A stretch of DNA of 64,000 nt from Parelaphostrongylus tenuis. Lineage: Eukaryota > Nematoda > Chromadorea > Rhabditida > Metastrongylidae. Below are positions 21,501-36,500 of this stretch, piece by piece; position 1 is the first letter of the stretch; each line of letters starts with the position of its first letter. The translations under genes were made by a program, and so were the position numbers. The notes under the pieces are model-generated. The model saw only the letters and a list, made by a program, of their open reading frames with translations, had not been told where the DNA came from and searched no databases. The DNA lies in the NCBI GenBank assembly GCA_019055375.1, contig JAHQIW010000750.1, forward strand, positions 310,001-374,000. The letters are read 5' to 3'.

Positions 21501-24500
21501 TCTTCTGATCGTTAGAGCACTTCCTAAGCAGGAAGAAGTTTTAAGACATCAGTCATTTGCATTGAGGATTGACAACTTTCTTTTACTCCAAGGATGACGA
21601 GTTCTATGAGCACTGCAGCAAATGTTACCTGAAAAATGGCTGGAATGTTTGATGGCACATATTTGAATTGTGTTGTTAGGCCATTTCGATTACTTCTGCT
21701 TGACTGATGAAAAGTTGATGTTATTGCTCTATTGCCAAATTAAGAAAATCTATTAGTTAGCGGGATTTTGTTCGCGTACCGCACATTGTTGGCAAGCCGA
21801 CATCGAATGTGGTGAGCCACAAAATAGGACCAAGCGGATTGGTGTAGATGATCTAAATCGTGTGAACGAACTTGTTAAATGGTTTTTAAAGAAGGATCGC
21901 CAATTTTGAAGTACAATCTGAACGACCATAAAACATAAGCTTTTCTCAAATTCATAACGCAAAGTATTTAAAAGAAATGAGATGAGCGAGTGATAATCGA
22001 GATGCACAAAGTCAACAAGCGAAAATCTCTGGAGAGAAAATTTAAACCATCTTGAATGAAGTTTGCACTTGGATAGTACCTTTCAGTTCTTTGTTCGACA
22101 ACCAACACAACGAGGCTAACCATTCTTTGCAAATCACCGTTGCATATGGGACCACTTAGCTGACATATTTTAGCGGAAAATATTGTCATCATAAGAAATT
22201 ATAAATGCTGAGAAACTCTGTAATAAGTCTGAAGATAGTCGACAGGCCATCTGTGAAGTGAATAACCATCACAGTGGCTGAAATGATCTTTGGCACCACG
22301 AAACGTTCATATAAGTACTAAAATATTTTGTAGCACCGACTTTCGTGTCAACTCGGCATGACCAGTCAATTATGTTTTCTTTGTTGATTTACCCAGTAGT
22401 GTAGAGTGATGCATAAAACTCCCGCATCTCACTCTATCTGGTATCGCATGCTCTAACCCGTTTAACTACTGACGCCCATTTTTGCACACCACTCTTTCTA
22501 CGCTACAGCGCATCTATCTGTCAGTCGCCAGCCGTCATCGGCCTTGCCCGGGTAGTCGGTAGAAGGGCTGTAGCGTAGAAAGAGTGGTGTGCAAAATGGG
22601 CGTCAGTAGTTCAACGGATTAGAGCACGCGCTCCCATATAGAAAGAGGTGCGGGTTCTAGTCCCGCCTGACGCGAAAGTTTTGTACATTACTCTACATTA
22701 CTGGATATATCTATGGAATTTTACCACCGCCAAAGCGTTTAAATAAAAATAATTTCATTGTTGATTGAGTCAGTAGCACAAGGTTGATAGCAGATTGTTC
22801 GAAGCCGACACCGGCTAGTGCTATGTACTGTGTGCTGGCTAACGTAATACCGACTACTACGACGGGATGGATTGTCTTCATAAATGCAAAATATCATCAG
22901 CTTCAGTGGATATTTGCCAACAACTATCCTGTACAAAAATGGTTCTGTCGGGTGAGGTTCTTTTTAGATGGATGCTCCACCGAAGAAAATTCAGCTCGAC
23001 ATGACTAAGAGCCACCGCGAGGTCGAGCGACTGTGGACCATCGACTCGGATCAATCGGCTCTAAAAAAGGCGAACACGACGCAACGTTACTCGAACGAAT
23101 CCTGTTATGAAACTAGATTGAGCTGGGAAATCCTTAATGAATAATTCCTTTGTAAGTTCAGCCAACAGCAAGAGGTTAGCGAAAAAGAAAACTTTATTCT
23201 TCTAATATTTCGAGTCTACATGTCCTTTAGAACGGATGACTCAAGCCAAGTGTTCACAGCCTTTCGTCCTCGCTGTGGTCTCGCTCTTATAAACGTTCGA
23301 CCCGAATATTCTTCGTTTGAGCCACGCTCTTTTTTCACCAACCTCGTGCTATTGGCTCAATCAAGAAATAAAATTTAACGTTGGCAATGCCGAGGTTGAA
23401 GTAAAGTTTAAAAAATATTATCAGCGGGCAATCAGTACCATCAATAGCCGCCTTGTATATAGGGCATCTCCAAGCGAGTTCTTCATCTGAGTGGTGTTGA
23501 CCGAAAGAGATTCGATTGACAACGAAGGCGAAGACGAAGATGTCAAGGAGCTCAAATGGCAGTGGACAAGAGACTTTGAAGAAGACGGAGACGATGGAAT
23601 TTGAGTAGAATAAAATTTTCTTCTTCACAATCTCCTATTGACTAACTCACTGAAAAAAATATAATTTGTATGAGCATTTAGAGAGATTTTCTGTTTAGTA
23701 GTCGTCAAAGCTAGAGAAATTTTGTCAGCTGAGACACCAAAGTTCAAAAAATTAGTCAAGCGGAGGTTGTGTAAAATGCCGACTCTAACGGTTCATTATA
23801 TGAGCAGAACAATGAGCAGATGTGAAAAATGGACAAATTAGAAATAGCGACTATGACAAAATACTCAAATTCCACGTATACTGGCATAATAGCGTATATT
23901 GCTACGTTCCAGCGAAGGGATAGGCGTGGTTTGAGTCCACTCAAAATGCATCAAGTTCCAAGTCTTGTCAAATTATCATCACTCTTCTTTTTATATCTCA
24001 CATTCCACCCTTCCGTAAAATGACTTCGGAAGCAAGGAGAGTTAACATTTCAGCAAAATGCAGGTGAATTAATCTCACTCCCAGCTACTCACATCCATCC
24101 CAATTATTCACTGCGGCGATGTAATGGGCAAAAGTTTGAAGGCAATGTTGAGAAACGGTCGCGTTCTATGAACTTCATCGAACGACACAGATCGGCAGTT
24201 AGCACGTGGGTTACGAAGTGATTGACCACACTTCAATACGATCACCTCGGCGAGATTTATGAAAGTCGTCGTCGGAATGTCAAAGCAAGGACTTTTGCTG
24301 TTGTACTAACTGACATTTTTCACCATATAGACGTTTTTCTATAGCTTTAAGCAACATAATCAAAATAGGAAGCGCTGAGACAGACTTACTTGACCGTTGC
24401 GTCCTCGAGCACGCCAAAATGGGCTCAGATAGGTTAGTGTGAAGTAATATGCACGTCCAGTTGGAGCATAACTCTCTGCAACAAAGTCTATCGGACTATT

Positions 24501-27500
24501 TCGAAACGTTCACACTATATTGAGTCAAACCGGTAAATCTCAGATACTCCGCAGACAGCGGAGGAGTAAAGCGTATTGCTGATGTGACCACTGGTGGTAT
24601 GGTGACGATGACATGCCGAGCCGTGTAGTATTGCGACGTGGTTTTCAACCTCACCGATGATTCTACTAAAATTCGAAAATATTCGGAGAAGAAGGATTTC
24701 AGAAAGAAATAATTAGACGATGAGCGAAAGCTTTTTCATTTCCTTATGTACCGTGAATAAAGAAGCCTTGATCACCTTCTTCAATGTCAGTGACGATCTC
24801 ATCCAGCTGAATTTCGAAGTTATCTGCAAGTGACCTAAAGCATGCATTTCTTATAAAGTTATAGAATCAATTGAGAGTGACAACAATAACCTATGATGAT
24901 TATATGCGATCGATTTCTTTTGAATATAAAAGGATAAAGCTCTCGGCGTTGATCAATCCCTGAGGGATTGTAGCGTCGTTTGAGGTGATTGCATGCATAT
25001 CTGCCTTTACAATGACTCGCGGTGGTCTCCCGCTGAACTGAGTCAGTGCTATTATCTTCCCAGGCAAGTCTGAGACCAGTCTGGTACCAATTTACCGACC
25101 GCGTAGGGAAAGATTGTTAGGTGAGCTATAAGCGCGAGATCGAACCATTGACCTCGTGTGTGACGCATAGCACCTCTAAACACTGCGCCGCATGCGCTCT
25201 CTTTTGAATATAGCAAGAAGAAATCAACAAATTCAAATCAATCACTATCATATCCTTTTTCCCTTTTCCAAATAAAAACAGAAAACAAAATTCAAATTCA
25301 GAAAGAGAGGGAGTAAATTCATAAGACGGCATAGACGAAAAGGCGTAACTTCCAGTATACCAACCTAATCATACCGTGGAGTCCTTCTTTCACAAGCAAC
25401 CCCTGACCATGTCCGAATTTCGAAAGCATTTCGGCAATAGTTGCGTTCTCGCTGGCTGTTGCTAGTAGAAGATGAAGTATCGACGTCGATACGTCGGGAG
25501 AGTCGTACAATGTCTGAAAGTAGTGAATTTTCTCCATAAACGTTTTCACTATACATTTCAAAAATTGAGCTCAGTCATATTTTCTTTGTTGAATGCGCTT
25601 CCTACTTTATTCGAAATGTTTAATTTTCCTTTTTTGACTTTGCATTTTATAAAGATGTTTATTAACAACTTGTGCTATAAGCTTAATGAGCAATCAAAAC
25701 ATGACTGACTGGTTATCCCGATACTAAAAAAGGATTCGGTTTCGTTTTGAGTGTTTCTTGAGATCCGGCCCATATTTCGATATTCTTGATAATTATTTTT
25801 GAGCCATGCACGTAACGAGGTTCTCCCTAAAAAGGGATTGGCTCTGACGAAAAGCACTGTGCAACTGACTAGGCTGAAAGGTTGAAACACTAGTATTTCA
25901 CTGTATACGTGCCCCTAACAGACCACATGCATGGCTCAATAATAATTAGTAGGCATATTGATCTGCGTAGTGTTTCGCTTCGTCTACAGCTCAATATGTG
26001 ATGGCTTGACACAGCCGAGTGATCGACGAGCAAATAACCGGCGCAATATTAGACCTTGCCATCGACGCTTTATGAATGTGATTTCAAGGAACATAAACGT
26101 ACGCACAAACTGTAGTCAAGCTGATTCTGAGTGTTCGTCATATGCCCCAGTGAATGTAGAAAATATTCATTTTTGATCTTGCAAACTTTTCCTTTCAAGC
26201 TTGCTCCAAGTTGGTATACTTTTTTCTTCAAGAGCGATACCTGGCTTTCGGCGATTTCGCCCTCCTAGGGAACTCCAATCAGGAATCCTTTCCATTTCAA
26301 GTCCATAGTAACATGATTATCATTCTTGAAATTACGCTCTGGGAAGTGAAAACGCTAGAGGTGTTGGTAAGTAGTTTGAAGCAGATTTGACTCTATATTT
26401 AAAAGAATAAACCTTGGGCCTTCATATTTCCATCATGATGGGCTTTGTGGACTATTTCCTACCTGCAGCAATCGATTGGCAGTGTCGGTGATAATTGGTG
26501 ACAACTGTTTTTGAACGATGAATTCGTGAACACTCTGGGATGAGAGTGGTACAAGTTCAGGAGATTCGAGAACATCACGAAATGATTGAAGCGTAGTAAG
26601 CAGATTCGACTCGCTAAAAAAAGGAAAGTTGAGCGAACGAAATTACGAGCCAACTTCAAAATCTTAACAGAGAGAAATTAACTGCCATAGCTGGCACACT
26701 AGCAGATTCCTCACTCATCCCCATCCCCCCCCATTTCAAACCAGAAACACGCGCTAATTCATTCTTGGATCTTCCCAGTCGAAAATTAAAATAAATCTCC
26801 TCAATTTACGGATTAGAGCCAAGATGTGAGCATTTTATACAGTGGAAAATTTCCTACGATCTGTACCTAGTGGTTTGTTCTGGAGCAGACAAGAGGATAA
26901 CAATGAGATTATGATAGAGTGAACCAATATGTTAGTTTACCAATGGAACTGGGTATAAGCATTGATTGTGTGACGCAAGCGTTACACAGTCACCTCAGAC
27001 AGATACAGGCCATAAGCTAGCTCATCCGCGACTATATGGATACTACAGCGTTCATAGTGCCCAGATTTTTCATGACGTGCAAGCACAGATTTCAATACAC
27101 ACGACTCTTTGATATTAGCGTCCTAAAACAAACTTTTGAAGCTCCATTTTCAAGCTCTTCTCCCATATTGCGAACCGATAGAGATCATTAGGATTAAAAA
27201 TCGTGCGTTTTTATCATTTACTGATCATCAGGTAACACTGATTTCGACGCGCATTTCTAGTTTGCGTCAACTGCGAGATTAAAATTTTGGCTAATAATGC
27301 GAGATTGAGTGCGGTCGCAAATGTCATAAGGACATAAACTTTCGAGGCAATTCAAGTACCGTTTGTGGCGAATACCATTAAGGTGTAGAGTACGCGCTCC
27401 ACAATTTGTTTGCGTAAATAGAGTGTGACCAAGCTGGCTGGCCAGCGAAGTCAGCGCTGAAGGTGACGGCGAGATGAACTGAGAACCTGCAAGTATCGGT

Positions 27501-30500
27501 GTTTCATGCTAATGTAGAACCTAATGATAAGATAGCGCATAGAACGAATCCAGCAATTGTTTGAAAAGCTGACTCAATTTCTTAGAGTTTTTCAAATTTG
27601 GTTGATTTTTCTCATTCGTGAGTCTCCAAATGAGTCATTCCACATTATAGCACTTAGATCTCAATCTTGGGAGAATTTGAGAAAACCAAAATATTGAAAA
27701 ACTTGTCATAGGATCAACAAACTCATTTAATACAATATGAAGTGAGTACAAGAAATCTTCAGTGTTATAACAGTAGACGCTTCTGCTGCTTGTGAGTGGC
27801 AAAAGATTCGTATTGTTGTCGTTTTATCGTTTTCAAGTCAATTAACCTATACAAGAGAAGTAGGCTGGGAATTTGGAACTCAAAAATAATATGGGCGTTG
27901 TCATTGCTGATAGGATAAGGTGGTAAGGTTTTAGGTTTCCATCAGTTACTTAGGTTCGCGCCATTAATTCGCTTCCACTAAGCAATTGGTGAATGAATGA
28001 TTATTTGGCTCACCAATCTATCAAGTCACTAGTTCACAATTTATCTTGATAAGCCAAAACACGTTGTTATTATGAAATTCATAAAACAGGTGACCGTTTT
28101 GGCGAATTTCGTTCATTTGAGGGTCAAAGTAGAGACGAAAGAAGACTACGCGAAGAAGGTGAAATCCGCCAAACGTCCGCTGTTCTTTTCTATATTTCTA
28201 TCATAGCAATTTAGCGCTTTGGCTTATCAAGATATTTGCAGACTAATAAAAAATTTCGAGATTAATAGTCAATAGAGATAGCTGGTTTTGTGAGTTATAA
28301 AGTTACTGTTTCTTTTGCTTAGACTAATCTCAGGTCACTTTACAGACCCTAAAACAATGCTAACTTGGTTGCCGCCAATTGCGGGATTAACCCGAGAAAA
28401 CGAGAAGTTTTTCGCTTTCCTTTCGAGCTTTCAGTCATCATTCAATAGCTTAAATTTTGGCAATAACAATGATGTAATTAATTTATAGAAGGACCTGAGT
28501 GCGCACTTCTAAAAAGAGATTACGCTTTACTTTCGGCGAGCATTTTCCGCTCGACTAGGGTTTGTGAATGGCTTATCAGCAGGGTAATAGTAAATGTCGA
28601 AAAAATCTTCACAAGGTGAAAAGTATTCCATTTGAAAATTGTATGATCGTGTAGAGAAGTTGTGTTTCAGCAGATTTTGAAAAAAATTTTAGACGAAATT
28701 GAGAAAAACTCATAGGTAGATAACGAAATTCGCGAGCCTTTCAAATAACACAGCGCGTAGCTATTCAACTGTCACGTCAAGGGCGCGATTTTCGTAATTT
28801 AATGGAAATTTCCTTCCATTTCCGAAACTCTCTAGGTTTCTCGTATTAGAACTGTAGGGAAGACTTTTTTCTATCAGTGTATAGGTACTAGTTTTTATAT
28901 CTGCATAAAATTGTCGTATAAGCGAGCTATGAAATTCAAGAGATTTGCTAACTACTCTGAGGATAGAACGTGACATTTTATCTGCTCATAACCTTTTCAA
29001 AAATAAAATGCAACTGCAAGATGGTTGAGAATTATACTCTTGCCATTAAAATTCTAATGAAGCTATCTACAAATTCTAGCTGAGCATTAAATGCACGCTT
29101 AATGTAAAAGGTCATTCTATTACGGCTACTATAACTGATTGAAATTGCCTTTTCGGAAACCTAGTGTGATATTGAAATAGCCGCTTTCAATCTGACCATC
29201 TATTCCAAAAGTCTGAAGGAAAAGCTGTGTGCGGCGGGAAATACAACGAAGTACGCGTGATTTAAATGTTTGCAAGCCGTAATTAATGGGCTGAGGGAAT
29301 CTTGACACTGAATTAGAGCGATCACTATGTGGTTAACAGGACACAACTGAGACTGAGTATGGGCCCGACTGTCACTTCTAGGAAAAGTGGAAGTGGCTAA
29401 TAGAATGACCAAGAATTCTGTCTATGCTAATGTAAGTATTCGTTGAAAACTGGAGAAAGAACGAAGTTCATAAGTAAATCACCAATGTTGAAAGAATCAG
29501 AGCAAGAGAAAACATCAAGAAAAAGATGTTTATCTCATTCTCTACCTACCTATATCAATCAATTTTTCTCCTTCCGCAGTCTTCATTAATTTTGCTCTTA
29601 CTCTTCCGCCAACCTAAATCCAATACAAGTTTTCGATTCACCACACAACATTTTGAAGTGGACGACTCCGCAAAATTCTAAAAAACCTACAGTGTCAGCA
29701 AGATACCTGCGATTCGCGTTTAAATGGAAAAAGGACCGTTTGAAATCGACAATCTTGTTAGACATCTCTCTATCGTTTTGTTAAGACAAAACTGAACAGT
29801 TTTCAAACACTATCAAATCTCTGAGCTAGTCCAAAAAGCAGCACCCATCAACGCTAAATCTATTGCGACTCTAGCAAATCAGTTGCCGATGATCAAAAGA
29901 TCAAGACATCTCCGTTGAGTCATTTGAATTAAATCAGTTGTTGCTGATCATGTGAGTTTCGATAAGCACTTACCTGACCTTTGGCTTCAATCAGCATCAG
30001 ACGAGCTTCAGGCCTACGTATCATTAGCTCTCGAGCAGCACTAAGCCCCGTCAGACCGGCACCAACCACTATGACATCGACAATCTAGAAAAAACATAAT
30101 TTCCTTCAGGATTTTTTGACACTTTGGACGACAGGCGCTAGCTGCGCCCGCTTGTGTGCCCGAACAGCCAGTCTCGAGTGGTTAGTGACGCCGGCCATTG
30201 GGGAGGAGGTTTTTGATTTGGTCCCCACCGCGACGCTTTACAGCTGGTTCTTTGGCGTTATGCTTCGGTGTCAATTAGTATTGAAGACTCCTCTATAACG
30301 TAATTATTGTAGGTGAAAAAAAGACCAGTTGTCTGAAATTTTAGCACTTTCTGGTACGAACGTAGATTTATAGGGTAATAGACATATCTCCAGTACTGAC
30401 CGACATCAAGAAGTAATACTAAAAAAGTCTTCTGTGAAGCGTCAAGGAAAGAAAGTGAACCAGCAACCGTCTTCGCGAAGGCCGAAATCGCTAACCACTC

Positions 30501-33500
30501 GGGTGTGCGGCAGCCGGCCGAATTTAGCGCCGTGGGTCTGTCGTACCCAAGGTGTTAAAACAATGGGAAACGTATATAAAGTGAGTACCGTGCGGAAGTA
30601 CGGTGAAGGCACTGATTTTCAGAAAAAGAAAGGAAAAACGTCCGTCAAAGTAGACACCGTTTTCGATAGCCGAATTACTGTATAGAGGAAGTGCTCTAGC
30701 AGGACTGGTGCGCGGACCTTCGAATTACTAAGAACATAAATTATGCAAAACAGTTAGAAGAGCCTTAAAGTGGCATATGATCCTTGATTCAATGTCGCGT
30801 ATCGGGTAGACTAAGTTCTCACTATTCAGGCAGATTCATGCTCAGTAACCTGAAAAGATAAAAACGCTGACTTTACCTACCGGCAAGCTACCGTAAATCA
30901 TTATGTAGGGCAGATACACATTCGGTCACCTCTGCGAAATGAAATGGACTCGAGTACAGGACACTGGTCTTAGCGACTGATAAGCGCCAAATGCTCTATC
31001 TTTTGCGCGTATAGTGCTAAAAAATTCATCCGATTTTTTATGTAACTTCAATCGGAACTAAAATGCGTTTTAGAAGTCATCAACTGGATTCTGTCGATTA
31101 ACAGTGTCCTTTTGCTTCGTGCTTTTGATCACTACCAGAGATAATCAGCCTCGACCTTTATAAATTAAGCAAGGCATGATGCGTAGTTAAATTTTTCCCT
31201 ACTTTACTTCCTACTTTTCAAACAAAACAAAAAACAGCATTCACTCGAGAGCTTACATTTCAATGCATGTTTGTCGACGGGAAGCTGGCATCGGCGATAC
31301 TCCTTTTAATCTACTGTTTGCTTTCAGAACCAGTTTTACCATTGTATGCCACATTCAACTAGCTCTTTGAAGTAATCGAGAAAGCAAAGCCTCGAGAATC
31401 TTATAATGCCCGCCGACAAAGAACTTCGGCGAAACACGGTCTCTATAACGTTAACCATGCATGAGATTCTGTTCTATTCATCTCCTGTGTCAAATTTATT
31501 TCATATTGGCAGTCGGCAGAATGTAAGCGAAAATTTTAATGCAAAAAGAATTTAAATGGCTTGTGGTTAGCTTATTTGGGCCGGAAGACACTAATGTGAT
31601 TTTTGTGAATGACTCATTTGAAAAAGAGAAAGCGAGCAACAATATTTAAAAGTTTCTAGTCATCGATCAGCGATCGTTTGTCAACGGAAAATTAGCAAGC
31701 CTGTAATGGCTGAAAAAAACATAGCATGAACGAAGCGGGGCTGAGTCGCTAAGCGCGTTGCGTCGAAAACTTTGCCTTAGTTAATCTCTAAATTACATTC
31801 ATTTTATTTGCAGTAAAAAAACCGGTATGACATGGAAAAGCGGGAGAAACTTATCTCTCATGCTTTACTTCCTTGATAAATACGGAAGCAGAAAGAACTA
31901 TTTTTGATGGTGTGTAGTGATACCAGTTAAGTAAGGAGTGCGAAACACGAGTTAAAAAGGCCACGGCGATTCACAGATCACAGCAAACCTCACTCAAACT
32001 GTAAAATTAAGATTAGGCATACTTTTGCGCCAAAACAATGGTCGACATTCATCATAGTCGAAAATCGTTATTCACTTTGTTTCAGGATTGTATGCGATTT
32101 CGGATCGTTGATTCTAAATATAAGGAGAGGGAGTCAAAGAAAACTCTAATGATATGAGATGTGCTACTATATGTTTCTCCAAAGTAGGTGTGAATTTACT
32201 TATTCGGCAGGATGGAAATCTAAAGCAATCAAAGTAACAAATTGTTTGCACGCATTTACTAGGTTGGAAAAAAATCTCCGAGGCACTCGTAAGGAATTGA
32301 AAATTTATGTAAAAATTCCATAGAAAAACAACAATAACTATACTCAAGATAAGGGCCATCGTTTTCTGCGACTTTCTGCCATCGGTTTGCGAAGTTTCGA
32401 ATCTGGTCGAAGTACGGGAAGTAATGACGGTTCAGCTTCCAAAGCAGCAAAAAATTGTGTTGTTCAAGTTCATTGGATGCCCTGAACGAGGCTCGTTTTC
32501 GACATCAAGATCTCCCGCAATGAGAGGCGTTGAATCCAGCGACCAGCAGCAAATTTGCTTGATGTGCCTTTCCCTTCAAGTTTGTTGATTTCGTCGACTG
32601 CATCTTGCTGTGAGAGACTCTTTTTCCAATAATCACGCAATAAAAATTTCGATTGCATCATTAGGCATGGCGCATGCTTATAGCAAAGTGAAAGTTATCT
32701 AAGAATAATGTCTTGGCCTGCAGAAGAAAAATTCCACAAAAGAAACTGTAACATTTCTATGATATGCATGGGATTTATCTCATGCTTATTAAAGTGCTCC
32801 AGAACCTTTTTGACCAACCGTAGTAACACGGCTTATTGGATGATGATCTCAATAGGTTGGTGAAAACTAATTGCGCTTTTTTTACGCATTTTTTTTAAAC
32901 ACGCCGTTTGATATTGAAGTATATTCTCAGCTAAATGTAGTTGTGTTAAACAACATCTCAATGCAATTCTCGCCTTATGCTTGCTGCTAATGACGTATTT
33001 TTCACACTTCGTTTTTCGCATTCTCTTGAACGCCATAGAACACTGGCTAAGCACATTTCGTTGCAATCTCAAGGATAGCCAGCCTGGGGCGTTCCACAGT
33101 GCATTCGTTATTAAATGCCGAGAGTGATGAGGAGAAGGTAGGGATCAACTCCTCGTCAACCCGCACCGAACATCGGAACCACTCGGCTATCAGTCTAACT
33201 AAAGAAACAGTGATTATTGGTTGAATTAGTATATTGATTGAATTCCCCATGGATATGCATATAATTCGATGATATATATATGCACAGCCCAGTTAAATTC
33301 CTACAATAAAGAGAATTTACGTGTTGAGATATCCAGCTTATGTTACTAAGTTGGCAAGAAAATTTCTTGCACTTTTTTCTTTTTTGATTATTTTTCATGC
33401 ATCTAAGTTTATGCTTTAACTACCGCTTGGACCAGCTTCTTGCCGTTATTTCTGCATATAACACTTGCAAATTTGTTTTAAAATGAGGGTTGAACTGTCT

Positions 33501-36500
33501 CGAGAGCAAAAACGATTGTTGATGCTACACGATTATCGTTGCGTGCCAGAGCAAGACCTGAACCCAAACGATACTCGTGTAGTATCAACAATCGTTTTAG
33601 TTCTCGGGACAATTCTATCCTAAAACAAATATATAAGTGTTAAAAATCAAAATAATCGCAAAAAGCTGCTCTAAATGATGGAGGAATCACGAACTCAAAT
33701 GCATGAGAAATACTCACCAAAAACGGAAAACCTCACGATCAATATTCGAGCCAACATGTCATGTGGTCTGTTGATTGGCTCGTCTATAGCCCAAAGCATG
33801 TGTTTAGCCTTGAGCAGCCTCGTCAGTCGGGCAGAGCCCTTCGTCTTCAGCCAGTCCTCTCGGGGTGCTCCAGCCCTTCCACTTAGAATAGGCGACGACG
33901 AACGATTAACGCAGTTGCCGTAAAGTGGAAAATCACATGACCAGTGGTGTTCCACACTCCATTGTTCGTGGCTACCATTTTGAAATATCACACCTTTCAT
34001 TTCGAGTGTTTTCTTATGACCACGATCAAATAATAATTATAACATATGTTGAAATTGAGCCGTGGTCTTGAGAAACTTTTGAAATGAACGATGAAAAAAC
34101 GGAAAAGTCCGAAAAATTTCTTGCCAACCCGATATGAAAATGCTTGATGAAAAGACTGAGCATCAGTTTGACCCTTCCATGTTCTCTGAAGAAGAATAAA
34201 CCGCTGAAACGTCAATAAGTGTGTTGAATAGCTAATTTTGTATCTGCTCAAGGATAAGACATTGACTTTATGAAAGAGATTTGTTCTTTCGCTCCAAGCA
34301 TATTTGTGTGCTTGTGCTTTTTTGTAAGCTTAGGTTTTGTTCTTAGTTTTCTAGAATTGGAACTTTAAAGAAACCTTAGAATAACAAAACAGCTTCAAGA
34401 TTTTCCACATAGGAATGGTTATCACCATCAGAAACCCTGATCAATGCATCTCCTGGAAGATTCGCTCTTGCATAGCCGACCTATTTGATTTTTCTCCCTA
34501 TTTCATACAAGAATCTAGTCTCTAAAAAGCAAAAAAAAAAAAAGATCTGCAGATACAGAATTTTATCCAACAGACTAAAGAGACAGCCGTTGCGTTGGCG
34601 TAAAGTTCATGATATTTTTGTTTGTTTTGAATACCTTGGTAAAAAAAAAACAAAAATGAACAGTACGTTTTGCAAAAATAAATGGTTTCGCACACTTGAG
34701 GTGTCGCTAGGACTGATCGCGTTTTCTTACTCTTTCAGGCTTGATAACCCAAAACTGAGTTATTCTAAGAGAAAGTATGGTGAGTCTTTACTACAAGTGA
34801 ACTACCTTGATATAATCACCATTACTGATAATGAAAAGTCATAACGCCAAAAGCCGACAGCAGACACTTTGAGAATGAAAGGCATCCACTCACCGTCATC
34901 GATGATAGAGTGTATCAAGTTACTAACCAAAGACTGGATCAGAATTTGTCTAGCCAGCGTCTCAACAGCTTAGTCTTCTTCAAGGTCGATGATTCGAGAC
35001 AATTTCCTAGCACAGTAGTTGGTCCTCGTTGCGGATGATCGTCTTTATTGTCATTCGAGTAGAATCCTCTTCAGTGGAGCATCGATTGTGTGAAAAAACT
35101 CACTCGGCGATGTCTTTACGATTTGTTTTTTTTTTTTCACCGAGCAATCTATCCTTTAGCAGGTGGTAGCATTATCAAATCGTACAAGGTGCGATAATAT
35201 TTTTAAAACTGGCCTGCTTTCAACCACGGGAAGACTAATGAATACTGGTCTGATAATGATATAGCATTTTGAGATGTTTGTTAGGGATCTGCGGAACCGA
35301 TGGACTGCGCTACTGAGGAGTCCTGGAGGACGAAACAGGCGTCTGTCTAGCACTCAGACCTCACAGACGGCTCTAAATACGTTATACTAGGTTGGGAAAG
35401 AAAGCTTCTATCGTTTGATAAAACATTCAAAATTTATGCATATATTTAGACAACAAACAACAACAACTATACTTCAAAATACAGGCCATCATTATCCACC
35501 ACTTTTTGCCATTGGTCCGCCAGGTTTCGGATCTGATCGAAGTACCACTCCTTCGGCTTTGAATCAATAAACTCTTGACATGCTTCTTCAACTTCATCGA
35601 AAGATTCAAATCGGCGACCCTCTAAAAAGTGTTGCATTGATCGGAAAAGACCGTAACCAATGGGGCAGCGTCCGGACTATAGGGTAGATGCGGTAGAATC
35701 TCAACTCTGTCCAATTCCTCAAACTTTGCCTTGGTCTTCTTGGCTGTGTATGGTTTTGCGTTGTCTTGCGGCAACAAAGCGTGCTTTCGAGGGACATGTT
35801 CTGGGTACTTCGCGGCCAACTTGCCGTAAACTCGGTCCAGCTGCTCGCAGTAAAGACCGGCGTTGATGGATTTGCCAATCGGTCGCCCCAAGCTTTGCTG
35901 ATTCGGCGAGCAGCATCAGCAGCATTTGAATCAAATTTGTACTCGTAAAGCATCAACAAACGTTTCCGTTCCCTGAACAAATCCGTTTTGCAGCAGATAT
36001 AGGCAAATTATATATCAATAGATGCGCAAGAAGTAGGCCTTTCAAATTATATGAAAATCACACACGATTCATGCGAAAAAACGACATTCCCATCCAAACG
36101 ATGGAAATTTTCTTTCCGACCTAATATCATTATCATATTGTTATATATTGCTTCTTATATTTTTTTGTTTTATTTGTTTTTGAGCGAGGTTATAAAAAAG
36201 TGGTTGAATGGAAAGCTATAATGAATACTAGTTTCAGCTATTTTCTCTTAGACAGCGATAAATCACTATTCAATCTAGTTTGCTGGACAACAATTCTTCA
36301 TAAGAGTGTCAGTAATCAATCGGAAGCTTAAATCTCTGGCTAGAGCCGTACGTCGACTGTTTTTCAAATTTTATGATGTTGTAAAATCCAAAATAAAATT
36401 ATGTTTCACATTCGCCGCGCGCATTCAATTTAACACATGTATAACACGTTCTCTGTGAGCTCAAAAAGCATGTGGACGTGAAGAGGAAATTCCGTAGTAT

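Noticed and set aside
21968..22192. Possible extra amine oxidase exon (LSGPICNGDL)
   Set aside because: It looked like a link between exons 9 and 11, but the segment at 21852-21780 (IIYTNPLGPILW, then TTFD) fits the family far better and has exact phases.
34485..34844. 119-codon plus-strand frame in amine oxidase intron 1
   Set aside because: Lys-rich low-complexity start, no recognisable domain or splice context; length alone is not persuasive.
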